Source: Pseudomonas songnenensis
Lineage (GTDB): Bacteria > Pseudomonadota > Gammaproteobacteria > Pseudomonadales > Pseudomonadaceae
DNA length: 64,000 nucleotides
Assembly: GCF_003696315.1 (NCBI RefSeq)
Contig: NZ_RFFN01000003.1
Location: forward strand, 62,001-126,000
Direction: 5' to 3'
In this document: positions 29,571 to 39,523 of the stretch, in pieces
Position numbering within the stretch: the first letter of the stretch is position 1
Layout of the letters: each line of letters opens with the position of its first letter
Position numbers and translations under genes: made by a program
Notes under the pieces: model-generated
The model's input: the letters and a program-made list of their open reading frames with translations, nothing else
Database searches by the model: none
What the model was told of the DNA's origin: nothing

Positions 29571-32000
29571 ATGCGTTTTTTGAAATTTCTTCTCTGGTCG
29601 TGCTTCGCAGTTTTTTGCGCCCTGCTGCTCAGCATCAGCGGTGCTTTTCTCTACCTCAGCCCAAACCTTCCTTCGGTCGACTCACTTCGCAGCATACAGC
29701 TACAGATTCCACTGCGCGTCTACAGCGCTGATGAAAAGCTGATCGCAGAGTTCGGCGAGATGCGACGCTCGCCGATTCGTTTCGAAGACATTCCCCCAGA
29801 GTTCATCCAGGCGTTGCTCGCCGCAGAGGATGACAATTTCGCTAATCATTATGGCGTCGACATAACCGGCCTGATGCGCGCTGCCACGCAATTATTGAAA
29901 AGCGGGCAGATTCAGACCGGTGGCAGCACCATCACGATGCAGGTAGCAAAGAACTACTTCCTCACCAGTGAACGAAGCTTTTCACGCAAGATCAACGAGA
30001 TCCTCCTGGCACTGCAAATCGAGCGCGAACTCAGCAAAAACGAGATTCTCGAGCTGTACGTCAACAAGATCTACTTGGGTAATCGGGCCTACGGTATCGA
30101 GGCGGCGTCCCAGGTCTACTACGGCAAACCCATTTCCGAACTGAGCGTGGCGCAGCTCGCGATGATTGCGGGCCTCCCCAAGGCACCCTCCGCATTCAAC
30201 CCGGTGGTCAACCCGGCCCGCAGCAAAGAGCGGCGCGACTGGATCCTGGGGCGCATGTTCAGATTGGGCTCACTGGATGATTCTAGTTATCGGCAGGCGT
30301 TGGCTGAACCTGAGACCGCTCGATACCACGGCGCCGCGCCCGAACTGGATGCGTCGTATATAGCCGAAATGGCCCGCGCAGAGATGGTCGGACGCTTCGG
30401 CAGCGCTGCATACACGGACGGATTCAGGGTGCAGACCACTGTTTCGAGCGAGCGCCAGGTAGCTGCAAACAACGCACTCAACAGCGGACTCATCGAGTAC
30501 GACCAGCGCCATGGTTATCGCGGACCAGAGGCTCGCCTTGCCGATGTGCCGCGCGATAACTGGGCGCAAGAACTCGCCAAGTACCGAGGCCTATCCGGCC
30601 TGCAGCCGGCCGTTGTGACGCAGGTCGACGCTGGCGGCATCCTTGCCCTAACCCGGGACGGTAAAGAGCAAGCGGTGAGCTGGGACAGCATGAAGTGGGC
30701 CCGCCCTTATCTCGGGATCAACAGCATGGGGCCCAGACCGCAGCGCCCGGCAGACGTGGTCAAGGTAGGCGATGTCATACGCATTCGCTGGCAGGATGAG
30801 GCAGCCCTGTTCAGCCAGGTGCCGCAGGCACAGGCAGCTCTGGTTTCCCTCGATCCACAAGATGGTTCGATCGAAGCCTTGGCGGGCGGTTTCTCTTTTG
30901 GTCAGAGCAATTACAACCGCGCCATTCAGGCCAAGCGCCAGCCCGGCTCTAGCTTCAAGCCCTTCATATATAGCGCGGCACTGGATGCGGGCTACACCGC
31001 CGCGAGCCTGGTCAACGACTCCCCCATCGTCTTCGTCGAGCAGGGCATGGATCGTATCTGGCGCCCGAAGAACGATAACAACACTTTCCTCGGTCCAATC
31101 AGGATGCGGGAGGCACTTTACAAATCGAGGAACCTGGTTTCGATCCGTCTGCTGCAGACAATGGGCATCGACCATACGGTCGATTACATCAGCCGCTTCG
31201 GCTTCAATCCGCAGGACCTGCCGCGCAACCTTTCGCTAGCCCTGGGAACTGCGACCCTGACGCCGATGGAGATAGCCACCGGCTGGACGACCTTCGCCAA
31301 TGGCGGCTACAAGATCGAGCCGTACCTGATCCAACGCATCGAAGACCGCGAGGGTAATCTGGTATTCGAGGCCAACCCGGCAAGAGTCCCACCACACGAT
31401 GACCAGCCTGCGGATGCGGACGCCGCCACCTTTGCTGCGCCGGCTAGCGGAGTGCTCGACACAGACGAGCCGACGGACGCCGGACCGCGCTTTGCCGAGC
31501 AAGTGCTGGATGAGCGCACCGCCTACATCATGACCAGCATGCTGCAGGACGTTATCAAGCGAGGCACGGGCCGGCGCGCGCTGGCGATGGGCCGAAATGA
31601 CATTGCTGGCAAAACCGGCACCACCAACGACTCGATAGACAGCTGGTTCTCCGGCTATAACGCCGACATCGTCACCACGGTGTGGGCTGGCTTCGATCAG
31701 CCGCAGAGCCTCGGTCGCAACGAGTACGGCGGCACGGTGGCACTGCCGATCTGGATGAACTATATGAGCGCGGTGCTCAAGGACATGCCCGAGCATCCAC
31801 CGGCGGAGCCGAACGGACTGCTCAAGCTGCGTATCGACCCGATTAGTGGCCGAGCGGCCACGCCGGGCACACCCGATGCCTACTTCGAGGTGTTCAAAAG
31901 CGAAGACTCGCCGCCACCGATGGGCGAGTTCGATCCGGGGTATCAGGCACCCGGCAGCCCGCTGCCCGCCGACGAAGCGGCGCCGCTCGATCTGTTCTGA
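29571..32000 (+). CDS. ponA: Penicillin-binding protein 1A (bifunctional peptidoglycan synthase)
   Basis: 809 aa. A cytoplasmic tip and membrane helix (about residues 5-29) precede the GT51 glycosyltransferase domain with catalytic Glu86 in AAEDDNFANHYG. The OB-like insert follows, then the transpeptidase domain: Ser460-x-x-Lys463 (PGSSFKPF), SRN and Lys681-Thr-Gly (GKTGTTND). It polymerises and cross-links peptidoglycan at the inner membrane. Position divergent from pilM is conserved in pseudomonads. The C-terminus is Pro/Ala-rich. Terminated by the hairpin at 32027-32052. Confidence 0.97.
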   Translation: MRFLKFLLWSCFAVFCALLLSISGAFLYLSPNLPSVDSLRSIQLQIPLRVYSADEKLIAEFGEMRRSPIRFEDIPPEFIQALLAAEDDNFANHYGVDITGLMRAATQLLKSGQIQTGGSTITMQVAKNYFLTSERSFSRKINEILLALQIERELSKNEILELYVNKIYLGNRAYGIEAASQVYYGKPISELSVAQLAMIAGLPKAPSAFNPVVNPARSKERRDWILGRMFRLGSLDDSSYRQALAEPETARYHGAAPELDASYIAEMARAEMVGRFGSAAYTDGFRVQTTVSSERQVAANNALNSGLIEYDQRHGYRGPEARLADVPRDNWAQELAKYRGLSGLQPAVVTQVDAGGILALTRDGKEQAVSWDSMKWARPYLGINSMGPRPQRPADVVKVGDVIRIRWQDEAALFSQVPQAQAALVSLDPQDGSIEALAGGFSFGQSNYNRAIQAKRQPGSSFKPFIYSAALDAGYTAASLVNDSPIVFVEQGMDRIWRPKNDNNTFLGPIRMREALYKSRNLVSIRLLQTMGIDHTVDYISRFGFNPQDLPRNLSLALGTATLTPMEIATGWTTFANGGYKIEPYLIQRIEDREGNLVFEANPARVPPHDDQPADADAATFAAPASGVLDTDEPTDAGPRFAEQVLDERTAYIMTSMLQDVIKRGTGRRALAMGRNDIAGKTGTTNDSIDSWFSGYNADIVTTVWAGFDQPQSLGRNEYGGTVALPIWMNYMSAVLKDMPEHPPAEPNGLLKLRIDPISGRAATPGTPDAYFEVFKSEDSPPPMGEFDPGYQAPGSPLPADEAAPLDLF

Positions 32001-32026
32001 TCGCCCACCCATTTATTCAGCCCATA

Positions 32027-32052
32027 AAAAACCCCGCCAAGGCGGGGTTTTT
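32027..32052. terminator. Bidirectional terminator between ponA and the malic enzyme gene
   Basis: The stem AAAAACCCCGCC, loop AA, GGCGGGGTTTTT is perfect over 12 bp and lies between two convergent stops. It carries A and T tracts on both sides, so it acts in both directions. Confidence 0.9.
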
Positions 32053-32069
32053 ATTCAACTCAACGCTGG

Positions 32070-33338
32070 TCAGCCGTTGAACACGTCCTGTACCGACTGC
32101 AGCGGGTAGTGCGACGGATAAGGCAGGGTTGCAACGCCACTCTCAATCGCCGCCTTCGCCACGGCATCAGACACCAGCGTGATCAGGCGCGGATCCATGG
32201 GCTTCGGGATGATGTACTGGCGGCCGAACTCCAGGCTGTCTACCCCATAAGCGGCGGCCACCTCAGCCGGCACCGGCAGCTTGGCAAGATCGCGCAACGC
32301 GATGGCGGCAGCGATTTTCATCTCCTCGTTGATGCGCTTGGCGCGAACGTCCAGGGCGCCACGGAAGATGAACGGAAAGCCGAGTACGTTGTTGACCTGG
32401 TTCGGATAGTCAGAACGACCGGTGGCCATGATCACGTCGGAACGCGTCGCATGCGCCAGCTCGGGACTGATCTCCGGATCAGGATTGGAACAGGCGAAAA
32501 CAACCGGGTTGGCCGCCATGCGCTTGAGCCCCTCAGGGCTCAGCAGGTTGGCACCGGACAGGCCGACGAAAACGTCGGCGCCTTCGAGGGCATCATCCAG
32601 GGTGCGCTTGTCGGTTTCGTGAGCGAACACAGCCTTGTACTGATTCAGATCGTCACGGCCGGCGTGAATCACGCCCTTCCGGTCGATCATGAAGATGTTT
32701 TCGATCTTCGCACCCATGCTGACCAGCAGCTTCATGCACGAAGTTGCAGCTGCACCAGCGCCGAGGCAGACGATCTTCGCCTGCTCCAGTGTCTTGCCGG
32801 CAATTTCCAGTGCGTTGAGCATGCCTGCCGCGGTAACGATGGCAGTGCCATGCTGGTCATCGTGAAACACCGGAATGTCGCACTGCTCGATCAGCGCACG
32901 CTCGATCTCAAAGCACTCGGGCGCCTTGATGTCCTCGAGATTGATGCCGCCGAAAGTGATGGAGATACGCTTGACCGTATCGATGAAAGCCTGAGGGCTT
33001 TCGGCATCCACTTCGATGTCGAAGACGTCGACACCGGCGAATCGCTTGAACAGCACGCCTTTGCCTTCCATCACCGGCTTGGATGCCAGTGGACCGAGGT
33101 TGCCCAGGCCGAGAATAGCGGTGCCATCGGAGATAACCGCCACCAGGTTGCCTTTGCCGGTGTAACGGTAAGCCAGCTCCGCATCACGCGCGATTTCACG
33201 TACCGGCTCGGCGACACCCGGGCTGTACGCCAGAGACAAATCACGAGCGGTAGCGGTGGGCTTGGTCAGCTCGACGCTCAGTTTTCCCGGACGGGGTTGG
33301 GCATGGTATTCGAGCGCGGCAGTTTTCAGGTCAGTCAT
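32070..33338 (-). CDS. maeB: Malic enzyme (oxaloacetate-decarboxylating), short form
   Basis: 422 aa, the length of the catalytic part only; the phosphotransacetylase-like domain of E. coli MaeB is absent, as in related Pseudomonas proteins. The metal/substrate region has [12 protein letters not shown] and [13 protein letters not shown]; the nucleotide fold carries [15 protein letters not shown]. It converts malate to pyruvate and CO2 with reduction of NAD(P); which cofactor cannot be told here, and the symbol is by family. It is convergent with ponA. Confidence 0.9.
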   Translation of the reverse strand: MTDLKTAALEYHAQPRPGKLSVELTKPTATARDLSLAYSPGVAEPVREIARDAELAYRYTGKGNLVAVISDGTAILGLGNLGPLASKPVMEGKGVLFKRFAGVDVFDIEVDAESPQAFIDTVKRISITFGGINLEDIKAPECFEIERALIEQCDIPVFHDDQHGTAIVTAAGMLNALEIAGKTLEQAKIVCLGAGAAATSCMKLLVSMGAKIENIFMIDRKGVIHAGRDDLNQYKAVFAHETDKRTLDDALEGADVFVGLSGANLLSPEGLKRMAANPVVFACSNPDPEISPELAHATRSDVIMATGRSDYPNQVNNVLGFPFIFRGALDVRAKRINEEMKIAAAIALRDLAKLPVPAEVAAAYGVDSLEFGRQYIIPKPMDPRLITLVSDAVAKAAIESGVATLPYPSHYPLQSVQDVFNG

Positions 33339-33495
33339 GTGGCATTTCCGCTTATTTTACTGGGACAGACAGGCGGTCGAGCATACGCCAAGAACAAGCG
33401 CAGTCACAAGCCAGTCGGCAAGCTGGCTGTCAAGCCCGCGCCAATACGACTTTCCGGGTAGACGCGCAGCGCGACCAGCAGACAAAAGAAGAGTC

Positions 33496-34293
33496 TCAGC
33501 GAAACCGGCCAAGCATGGCCGGATGCGTGATCCGCAGCATCCAGCGAGCCTGGCCAGCCGCGACCCGCCCACGGCGATCGACCACCCAACCCCTTGGCTC
33601 GAGCCGCTTCCCGATGAGCGCATCCAGCGTGCGAAGATCGAACGCATCGAATGCCTGCGCAGGTATATGCACCACCAGTGGACCGTCCATCTCCAGCCAG
33701 TAACCGCTGCGATTGCGCTCTACCCGCGCCACCTTGGCGTCGATCAACGTGAAGCCACCCTGCCTGAGTGACTGCGGGGAGCGCGGCGTCTGCTTGCGCC
33801 AGACACCCAGACGCTCATGACGCCCATGCTGCTCCGCCCGCTGATGGCAGGCCACCAGCGCGGTGTTCGGCGCAAGCGCGACCATGAACCCAAGCCCCTC
33901 GGCAAGCAGCGACGCCTCGAGATTGATGCCGTTGGCGTCATAGGCGTGAGCCAGGACGCGCCCGTAGCGATCCTTACGCTCCCGCCCCACGACCAGCCCG
34001 ACCCGGCCATCACTGGCATTCACCAATGCCTGCAGCCTTCGCTGTGCCGCTACAGCGTACGGCTCCGCCCTGCGCCCGTCACGCCCCAGCTCGGGCGTAT
34101 TGATGCCGATCAGCCGGACGCTGCGGCCATCGGCCAGGCGCAGCGTGTCGCCATCGATCACTCGCGCCACGTCCACCAGCGGCAGACGCCCCGGGGGCGG
34201 GCAGAAGAACGCCAGTGTTGACACGTGCCAGAAGACGGAAACGAAAAAGGCGCCCACCAGGGACGCCTTTTTCATGTGCTCGGAAAATCCCAT
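33496..34293 (-). CDS. Thermonuclease-family (SNase) protein with C-terminal extension
   Basis: 265 aa from ATG 34293; ATG 34275 (MKKASLVGAFF) is an alternative. A hydrophobic signal/anchor segment (LVGAFFVSVFWHVSTLAFF) is followed by an SNase domain: VARVIDGDTLRL, RLIGINTPE and KDRYGRVLAHAY hold the Arg, Glu and Arg positions of the active site. The residue matching SNase Asp40 is Asn (GINTPE). A further ~110 residues after the nuclease domain (from about GGFTLIDAKVARVERN) look like a small OB-like beta domain. It is probably periplasmic. It starts 20 nt after rpmE and may be co-transcribed with it. Confidence 0.85.
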   Translation of the reverse strand: MGFSEHMKKASLVGAFFVSVFWHVSTLAFFCPPPGRLPLVDVARVIDGDTLRLADGRSVRLIGINTPELGRDGRRAEPYAVAAQRRLQALVNASDGRVGLVVGRERKDRYGRVLAHAYDANGINLEASLLAEGLGFMVALAPNTALVACHQRAEQHGRHERLGVWRKQTPRSPQSLRQGGFTLIDAKVARVERNRSGYWLEMDGPLVVHIPAQAFDAFDLRTLDALIGKRLEPRGWVVDRRGRVAAGQARWMLRITHPAMLGRFR

Positions 34294-34313
34294 CGGATTC
34301 CCGGTACGCCAGA

Positions 34314-34526
34314 TTACTTGGCGCCGAACACACCGAAACGCTGCTTGAAGCGATCGATACGGCCGCCGGTATCCAGAACCTTCTGCTTGCCGGTGTAGAA
34401 CGGGTGGCACTCGGAGCACACGTCGAGGCTCAGGTTCTTGCCCAGCGTGGAACGGGTCTTGATGACGTTGCCACAGCTGCAGGTGGCCTCGATTTCTACG
34501 TAATTCGGATGGATATCGGCTTTCAT
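34314..34526 (-). CDS. rpmE: 50S ribosomal protein L31, zinc-binding type
   Basis: 70 aa from ATG 34526 (MKADIHPNY), with an upstream extension to 34556 rejected because it precedes the conserved N-terminus. Cys16, Cys18, Cys37 and Cys40 form the zinc site, so this is the zinc-dependent paralogue; no zinc-free copy is in the window. A good promoter lies at 34595-34622. It is divergent from priA, as in other gammaproteobacteria. Confidence 0.97.
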   Translation of the reverse strand: MKADIHPNYVEIEATCSCGNVIKTRSTLGKNLSLDVCSECHPFYTGKQKVLDTGGRIDRFKQRFGVFGAK

Positions 34527-34594
34527 GATGAAACCTCTAGGATTGTGTGCCGCCACCCGACCCTATGTCGAGTACCGCACGAAGTAGGGCGCGA

Positions 34595-34622
34595 ATCATA
34601 CCAGAGCGCTAGGGTGATGCAA
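34595..34622 (-). promoter_or_regulatory. Sigma70-type promoter of rpmE
   Basis: On the minus strand, TTGCAT (-35, 34617-34622) and TATGAT (-10, 34595-34600) are separated by 16 nt and lie about 70 nt upstream of the rpmE ATG. Each hexamer differs from consensus by one or two bases. Confidence 0.65.
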
Positions 34623-34722
34623 GCGCAGGCGACCAGCGCAACGCCCGGCCGAAGAGGTGCTTCGCCTCGGCGGCAAACGGTACGATCGTTTACCATCTGC
34701 GCTCATTGCCAAGGAACACCGC

Positions 34723-36945
34723 TTGCCTTCCAGCATCCTCCGCCTGGCGTTACCCTCGCCCTTGCGCCGTCTGTTCGATTATCTGCCGCCGGCAGGCGTG
34801 TCGCGCGCCGCCCTGCAACCAGGCGTGCGCTTGCGCGTGCCCTTCGGGCGACGCGAGGTGGTCGGCATTCTGGTCGAGCTGAGCGACCAAAGCGAAGTGC
34901 CGGTGGAAAAGCTCAAGCCGGCGCTGGAATTGCTGGATGCCAAGCCACCGCTGCCCGCGCCACTGTTCAAGCTTTGCCTGTGGACCGCGCAGTACTACCA
35001 GCACAGCCTGGGCGACACCCTCAGCTGGGCACTGCCAGCCCTGCTGCGCCAGGGCGAGCCGGCCGAGGCGCGCCAGGAGCGCTACTGGCGCCTGGCCGAA
35101 GGCGCCAGCCCGGACGATCCACGCCTGGCCCGCGCACCTCGACAGCGCGAAGCCCTGAAAACCATCGCCCAGCATGCTCACGGCGTGCCGCATGCACTGC
35201 TCAGCAAACTGCAGCTGAACAAGGACAGCCTCGATCTGCTGCTGGAGAAGGGGCTGGTGCATATCGAATCACGCCGCAGCAAGCCGTCCCGCGGGCACAG
35301 TGGCAGCTGGCTGCTGCAGGCCGAACTCACCCTGAACACGCAGCAGCGCGCGGCCTTCGAAGCCGTGAGTGCCGGCCTCGGAGGATTTCAGGCGTTCCTG
35401 CTGGCCGGCGTAACTGGCAGTGGCAAGACCGAGGTTTATCTGCAACTGATTCATCGCGTACTGGAAGCCGGCAAGCAGGCCCTGGTGCTGATCCCGGAGA
35501 TCAACCTTGGGCCACAGACACTTGCCCGCTTCGAGCAGCGCTTCAATGCCCGGATCGCGCTGCTGCACTCCAACGTCAATGATCGTGACCGACTCGATGC
35601 CTGGCTTGCCGCCCGCGACGGCGAAGCGGACATCATCATCGGTACCCGCTCGGCGCTGTTCACGCCGATGAAGAATCCGGGACTGATCATCATCGACGAG
35701 GAGCACGACGCCTCCTACAAGCAGCAAGAGGGCCTGCGCTATCACGCCCGCGATCTGGCCCTGCTGCGCGCACGCCAGGAAAACCTGCCGATCGTGCTCG
35801 GCTCCGCCACACCGTCGCTGGAGAGTCTGCACAACGCCCACAGTGGGCGCTATGCGCTACTCAAACTTACCCAACGTGCCGGCAATGCCCAGTCCCCGCG
35901 CTTCTTGCGCCTGGACGTGAAGAGCCGCCCACTGGATGCCGGCATTTCCGGTCCGCTGCAACAGGCCATCGGCCAAACCCTTGCTGCCGGGCAGCAGGTA
36001 CTGATCTACCTCAACCGACGCGGTTTCGCCCCCACCCTGCTCTGTCATGACTGCGGCTGGCTCAGCCAATGCCCACGCTGCGATGCGCGGATGACCCTGC
36101 ATCAACGCCACAACGAACTGCGCTGCCACCACTGCGGGCACGTCGAGCGCCCACCGCGCAACTGCCCGGACTGCGGCAAGGTCGACTTGCGCCCGGTAGG
36201 GGCCGGGACCGAGCGCGCCGAGGAGCGCCTGGGCATTCTGTTCCCCGACTACCCGGTGTTGCGCATCGACCGCGACAGCACCGCGCGCAAGGGCGCGATG
36301 GAACAGATGATTGGCACCATCAACCGCGGCGAACCCTGCCTGCTGGTCGGCACGCAGATGCTCGCCAAGGGGCACCATTTCCCCCGCGTCACGCTGGTGG
36401 CGATACTCGACGCAGACGGTGGACTGTTCTCCGCCGACTTCCGCGCCAGCGAACGCATGGCCCAACTCATCGTCCAGGTCGCCGGGCGCGCCGGGCGGGC
36501 AGAAGAACCTGGCAAGGTCATCATCCAGACGCATCTGGCCGATCATCCGCTGTTGGTCCAGCTGACCGAGCAAGGCTATTTCGCCTTCGCCGAGCAGGCG
36601 CTTTCCGAACGCCGCGCCGCCGGCCTGCCGCCGTTCAGCCACCTGGCGCTACTACGCGCCGAAGCGCAGAAACCGGGCCAGGCCGAAGCCTTTCTCGACG
36701 ACGCCTGCAGCCTCGCCGAACAGCTGCTCGACCAGCTGCAGCTCAACGGCATCGAACTGCTCGGGCCGGTTCCCGCCCCAATGGAGCGGCGCGCCGGACG
36801 CTATCGGGCCCAGTTGCTGCTTCAAGGCAACGCCAGGGCGACGCTGCACCGCCTGATGGGCGTCTGGACCCCCATGCTCGAACAACTGCCCGGTAGCCGA
36901 GCGGTACGCTGGAGCCTGGATGTCGACCCGATCGACCTGTTCTGA
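34723..36945 (+). CDS. priA: Primosomal protein N' (replication restart helicase)
   Basis: 740 aa. A TTG start at 34723 is chosen: AAGGA at 34711-34715 lies 7 nt upstream, and the protein begins right at the conserved ILRLALPSPLRRLFDY; an ATG 22 codons earlier adds unrelated sequence. The N-terminal 3'-OH DNA-binding domain and winged helix are followed by Walker A GVTGSGKTEVYL, the DEEH box IIIDEEHDASYKQ and two zinc sites (CHDCGWLSQCPRC and CHHCG-NCPDCG). It reloads the replisome at stalled forks. It stands alone, divergent from rpmE. Confidence 0.96.
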   Translation: MPSSILRLALPSPLRRLFDYLPPAGVSRAALQPGVRLRVPFGRREVVGILVELSDQSEVPVEKLKPALELLDAKPPLPAPLFKLCLWTAQYYQHSLGDTLSWALPALLRQGEPAEARQERYWRLAEGASPDDPRLARAPRQREALKTIAQHAHGVPHALLSKLQLNKDSLDLLLEKGLVHIESRRSKPSRGHSGSWLLQAELTLNTQQRAAFEAVSAGLGGFQAFLLAGVTGSGKTEVYLQLIHRVLEAGKQALVLIPEINLGPQTLARFEQRFNARIALLHSNVNDRDRLDAWLAARDGEADIIIGTRSALFTPMKNPGLIIIDEEHDASYKQQEGLRYHARDLALLRARQENLPIVLGSATPSLESLHNAHSGRYALLKLTQRAGNAQSPRFLRLDVKSRPLDAGISGPLQQAIGQTLAAGQQVLIYLNRRGFAPTLLCHDCGWLSQCPRCDARMTLHQRHNELRCHHCGHVERPPRNCPDCGKVDLRPVGAGTERAEERLGILFPDYPVLRIDRDSTARKGAMEQMIGTINRGEPCLLVGTQMLAKGHHFPRVTLVAILDADGGLFSADFRASERMAQLIVQVAGRAGRAEEPGKVIIQTHLADHPLLVQLTEQGYFAFAEQALSERRAAGLPPFSHLALLRAEAQKPGQAEAFLDDACSLAEQLLDQLQLNGIELLGPVPAPMERRAGRYRAQLLLQGNARATLHRLMGVWTPMLEQLPGSRAVRWSLDVDPIDLF

Positions 36946-36991
36946 TCGCCCCGCATTGACGGCACTTTTCCCGGCTTGGGTGCTACGCACC

Positions 36992-37021
36992 TTGAAGCCA
37001 CACCCATCGCACCCCGATAAT
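36992..37021 (+). promoter_or_regulatory. Candidate argS promoter
   Basis: TTGAAG (36992-36997) and GATAAT (37016-37021) have an 18 nt spacer and sit 38 nt upstream of the argS ATG. It is a reasonable sigma70 match, not tested against background. Confidence 0.5.
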
Positions 37022-37058
37022 GCCGGGTTTTCGCGCACTCTTGCGGACCGAGCCGACC

Positions 37059-38798
37059 ATGAAAGACAGCATTCGCCACCTGATCCAGCAAGCCCTTGTT
37101 CGTCTTACCAGCGAAGGCGTGCTGCCCGAAGGCCTGACACCTGCTATTCAGGTGGAAAACACCAAGGACAAGAGTCACGGTGATTTCGCCAGCAACATCG
37201 CCCTGATGCTGGCCAAGCCGGCCGGCCTGAAGCCGCGCGACCTGGCCGAGAAGCTGATCGCCGCACTGCCGCAGGATGCACAGGTCAGCAAGGTGGAAAT
37301 CGCCGGACCGGGCTTTCTGAACTTCTTCCAGAACAGCGACGCCCTGGCCGAGCGCCTCGAAACCGCCCTGGCCGACCCACAGCTGGCCGTGCGCAAGGCA
37401 AGCGCTACGCAACGCGTGGTGGTTGACCTGTCCTCGCCGAACCTGGCCAAGGAGATGCACGTCGGGCATTTGCGCTCGACCATCATTGGTGACGCGGTGG
37501 GCCGTGTTCTGGAGTTTCTCGGCGATGAGGTGATCCGGCAGAACCACGTCGGCGACTGGGGCACCCAGTTCGGCATGCTGCTGGCCTATCTCGAGGAGAA
37601 GCCGGCCGCCGCCGAGAGCGAGCTGGCCGACCTCGAGCAGTTCTACCGCGCCGCCAAGCAGCGCTTCGACGAGTCGCCCGAGTTCGCCGATCGTGCCCGT
37701 GAGCTGGTGGTCAAGCTGCAGGCGGGCGATGCCCAGTGCCTGAGTCTCTGGACGCGCTTCAACGATATCTCGCTGTCGCACTGCCAGAAGATCTATGACC
37801 GCCTCAACGTCAAGCTGACGCCGGCTGACGTCAAGGGCGAAAGCGCCTACAACGCCGACCTGGCCGACATCGTCGAGGCCCTGCGCGAAAAAGGCCTGCT
37901 CACCGAGGACAATGGCGCCCAGTGCGTCTTCCTCGATGAATTCAAGAACGCCGAAGGCAACCCGCTGCCGGTGATCGTGCAGAAGGCCGGTGGCGGCTAT
38001 CTCTATGCCACCACCGACCTGGCCGCCATGCGCTATCGCAGCCAGCAGCTGCACGCCGACCGCGCGCTGTATTTCGTCGATCAGCGCCAGGCGCTGCACT
38101 TCCAGATGGCCTTCGAAGTGGCCCGCCGCGCGGGCTTCGTCCATGAAGGCATGCAGCTGGAACACATGGGCTTCGGCACCATGAACGGCGCCGACGGCCG
38201 CCCGTTCAAGACCCGCGATGGCGGCACGGTCAAGCTGATCGATCTGCTCGACGAAGCCGAGCAGCGCGCCTATGCCCTGGTCAAGGGCAAGAACCCCGAG
38301 CTCGACGAGACGGACCTGCGCCAGATCGCCCGGGCGGTGGGCATCAGCGCGGTCAAGTACGCCGACCTGTCCAAGCATCGCACCAGCGATTACCGCTTCA
38401 ACTTCGAGCTGATGCTCAGCTTCGAAGGCAACACCGCACCCTACCTTCTTTATGCCTACACCCGTGTGGCCAGTGTTTTCCGCAAGCTGGGCAAGGGCAT
38501 CGACGAAACCACCGGGCACATTCGCCTGGAAGCCGAGCAGGAGCTCGCCCTGGCCGCCAAGCTTGCGCAGTTCGGCGAGGTGCTCAACAGCGTCGGCGAG
38601 AAAGGGGAACCGCACCTGCTGTGCGCTTACCTGTACGATCTGGCCGGTCTGTTCTCCAACTTCTATGAGCACTGTCCGATTCTCAGTGCCGAACAGGAAG
38701 AACAGAAGCAAAGCCGGCTGCGCCTGGCCGCCCTGACCGGCAAGACCCTCAAGCAGGGCCTGGAACTTCTCGGCCTGGAAACTCTGGAGCGCATGTAA
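37059..38798 (+). CDS. argS: Arginyl-tRNA synthetase
   Basis: 579 aa from ATG 37059 ([13 protein letters not shown]). An extension to 37020 is rejected since it would overlap the promoter. The N-terminal Add-1 domain recognises the tRNA D-loop. The class I HIGH motif is HVGH in [16 protein letters not shown], and the C-terminal anticodon-binding domain ends in ETLERM. The canonical KMSKS is degenerate, as in most ArgRS ([14 protein letters not shown]). The next gene starts directly after its stop. Confidence 0.97.
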   Translation: MKDSIRHLIQQALVRLTSEGVLPEGLTPAIQVENTKDKSHGDFASNIALMLAKPAGLKPRDLAEKLIAALPQDAQVSKVEIAGPGFLNFFQNSDALAERLETALADPQLAVRKASATQRVVVDLSSPNLAKEMHVGHLRSTIIGDAVGRVLEFLGDEVIRQNHVGDWGTQFGMLLAYLEEKPAAAESELADLEQFYRAAKQRFDESPEFADRARELVVKLQAGDAQCLSLWTRFNDISLSHCQKIYDRLNVKLTPADVKGESAYNADLADIVEALREKGLLTEDNGAQCVFLDEFKNAEGNPLPVIVQKAGGGYLYATTDLAAMRYRSQQLHADRALYFVDQRQALHFQMAFEVARRAGFVHEGMQLEHMGFGTMNGADGRPFKTRDGGTVKLIDLLDEAEQRAYALVKGKNPELDETDLRQIARAVGISAVKYADLSKHRTSDYRFNFELMLSFEGNTAPYLLYAYTRVASVFRKLGKGIDETTGHIRLEAEQELALAAKLAQFGEVLNSVGEKGEPHLLCAYLYDLAGLFSNFYEHCPILSAEQEEQKQSRLRLAALTGKTLKQGLELLGLETLERM

Positions 38799-39464
38799 GT
38801 GGCTGCAAGGAAGAAAGCCGCGCCCAAGCGGGGCGCCAGTCGCTATCAGGCGCCAGCGAAACAAGCCGTGCCAGGCTGGATCTGGCTGGTCTGCGGCCTG
38901 GTGATTGGCGGCTTCATCGTGTTCCTGATGAGCCTCGAGCCGGGCGGCGAAGAAGTCAAACGCGCCAAGGAAGCCCCCAAGACCGCGATCAAGGAACAGC
39001 CCAAGCGCACGCCGACCAGCGAGCAGCCAGCCAAGCCGAAGTATGACTTCTATACCCTGCTGCCCGAGTCCGAAGTGATCCTGCCGCCGGAGGCCAAGCA
39101 GCCCGAGCCGCCGACTGCGCCGGTCACACCGGAAGAAGCGGCGAAGATTGAAGAAGCCCGCGCCCAGGCCGCCCTCAATGGTCAGGTGCCACCGCCACCA
39201 CCCACCGTGGCCAAGGCACCGGTGACCCAGTTCTTCCTGCAGGCCGGCTCCTTCCGCCAGCAGGCCGAGGCCGATCGCGTTCGCGCGCAGATCATCCTGC
39301 TCGGCCAGGATGTACGCGTGGAGAGCGTCAAGGTGCGCGACGAGCCCTGGTATCGGGTGCTGGTCGGACCGTTCAGCAGCCGCGAGCAGCTGAATGCCGC
39401 GCAGAAGACGCTGGCTGCAAGCGGTTACAAGAACCTTCTGCTACAGCAGCGCCAGGCGCGCTGA
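38799..39464 (+). CDS. SPOR-domain cell division protein (FtsN-like)
   Basis: 221 aa, GTG start immediately after the argS stop. A short basic cytoplasmic tail (MAARKKAAPKRG), a membrane helix (WIWLVCGLVIGGFIVFLMSL, about residues 28-47), a Pro/Glu/Lys-rich linker with coiled or extended character, and a C-terminal SPOR domain (FFLQAGSFRQQAEADRVRAQI to about residue 215). This is the FtsN layout, and it is always next to argS in pseudomonads. The essential FtsN EYIR-like segment is not obvious by eye, so the name is kept general. Probably co-transcribed with argS. Confidence 0.85.
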   Translation: MAARKKAAPKRGASRYQAPAKQAVPGWIWLVCGLVIGGFIVFLMSLEPGGEEVKRAKEAPKTAIKEQPKRTPTSEQPAKPKYDFYTLLPESEVILPPEAKQPEPPTAPVTPEEAAKIEEARAQAALNGQVPPPPPTVAKAPVTQFFLQAGSFRQQAEADRVRAQIILLGQDVRVESVKVRDEPWYRVLVGPFSSREQLNAAQKTLAASGYKNLLLQQRQAR

Positions 39465-39476
39465 GCGCACTAAACG

Positions 39477-39505
39477 AAAACGCCGGGCTTTCGACCCGGC
39501 GTTTT
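39477..39505. terminator. Bidirectional terminator between the SPOR gene and the flavin reductase gene
   Basis: The stem AAAACGCCGGG, loop CTTTCGA, CCCGGCGTTTT (11 bp) lies between the convergent stops. The plus strand continues TTTTCGTT, and the minus strand is also T-rich, so it works both ways. Confidence 0.88.
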
Positions 39506-39523
39506 TCGTTCTGGCGAAGCGAA

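Noticed and set aside
36822..38864. A 680 aa minus-strand frame opposite argS
   Set aside because: Antisense shadow of argS, with no domain pattern.
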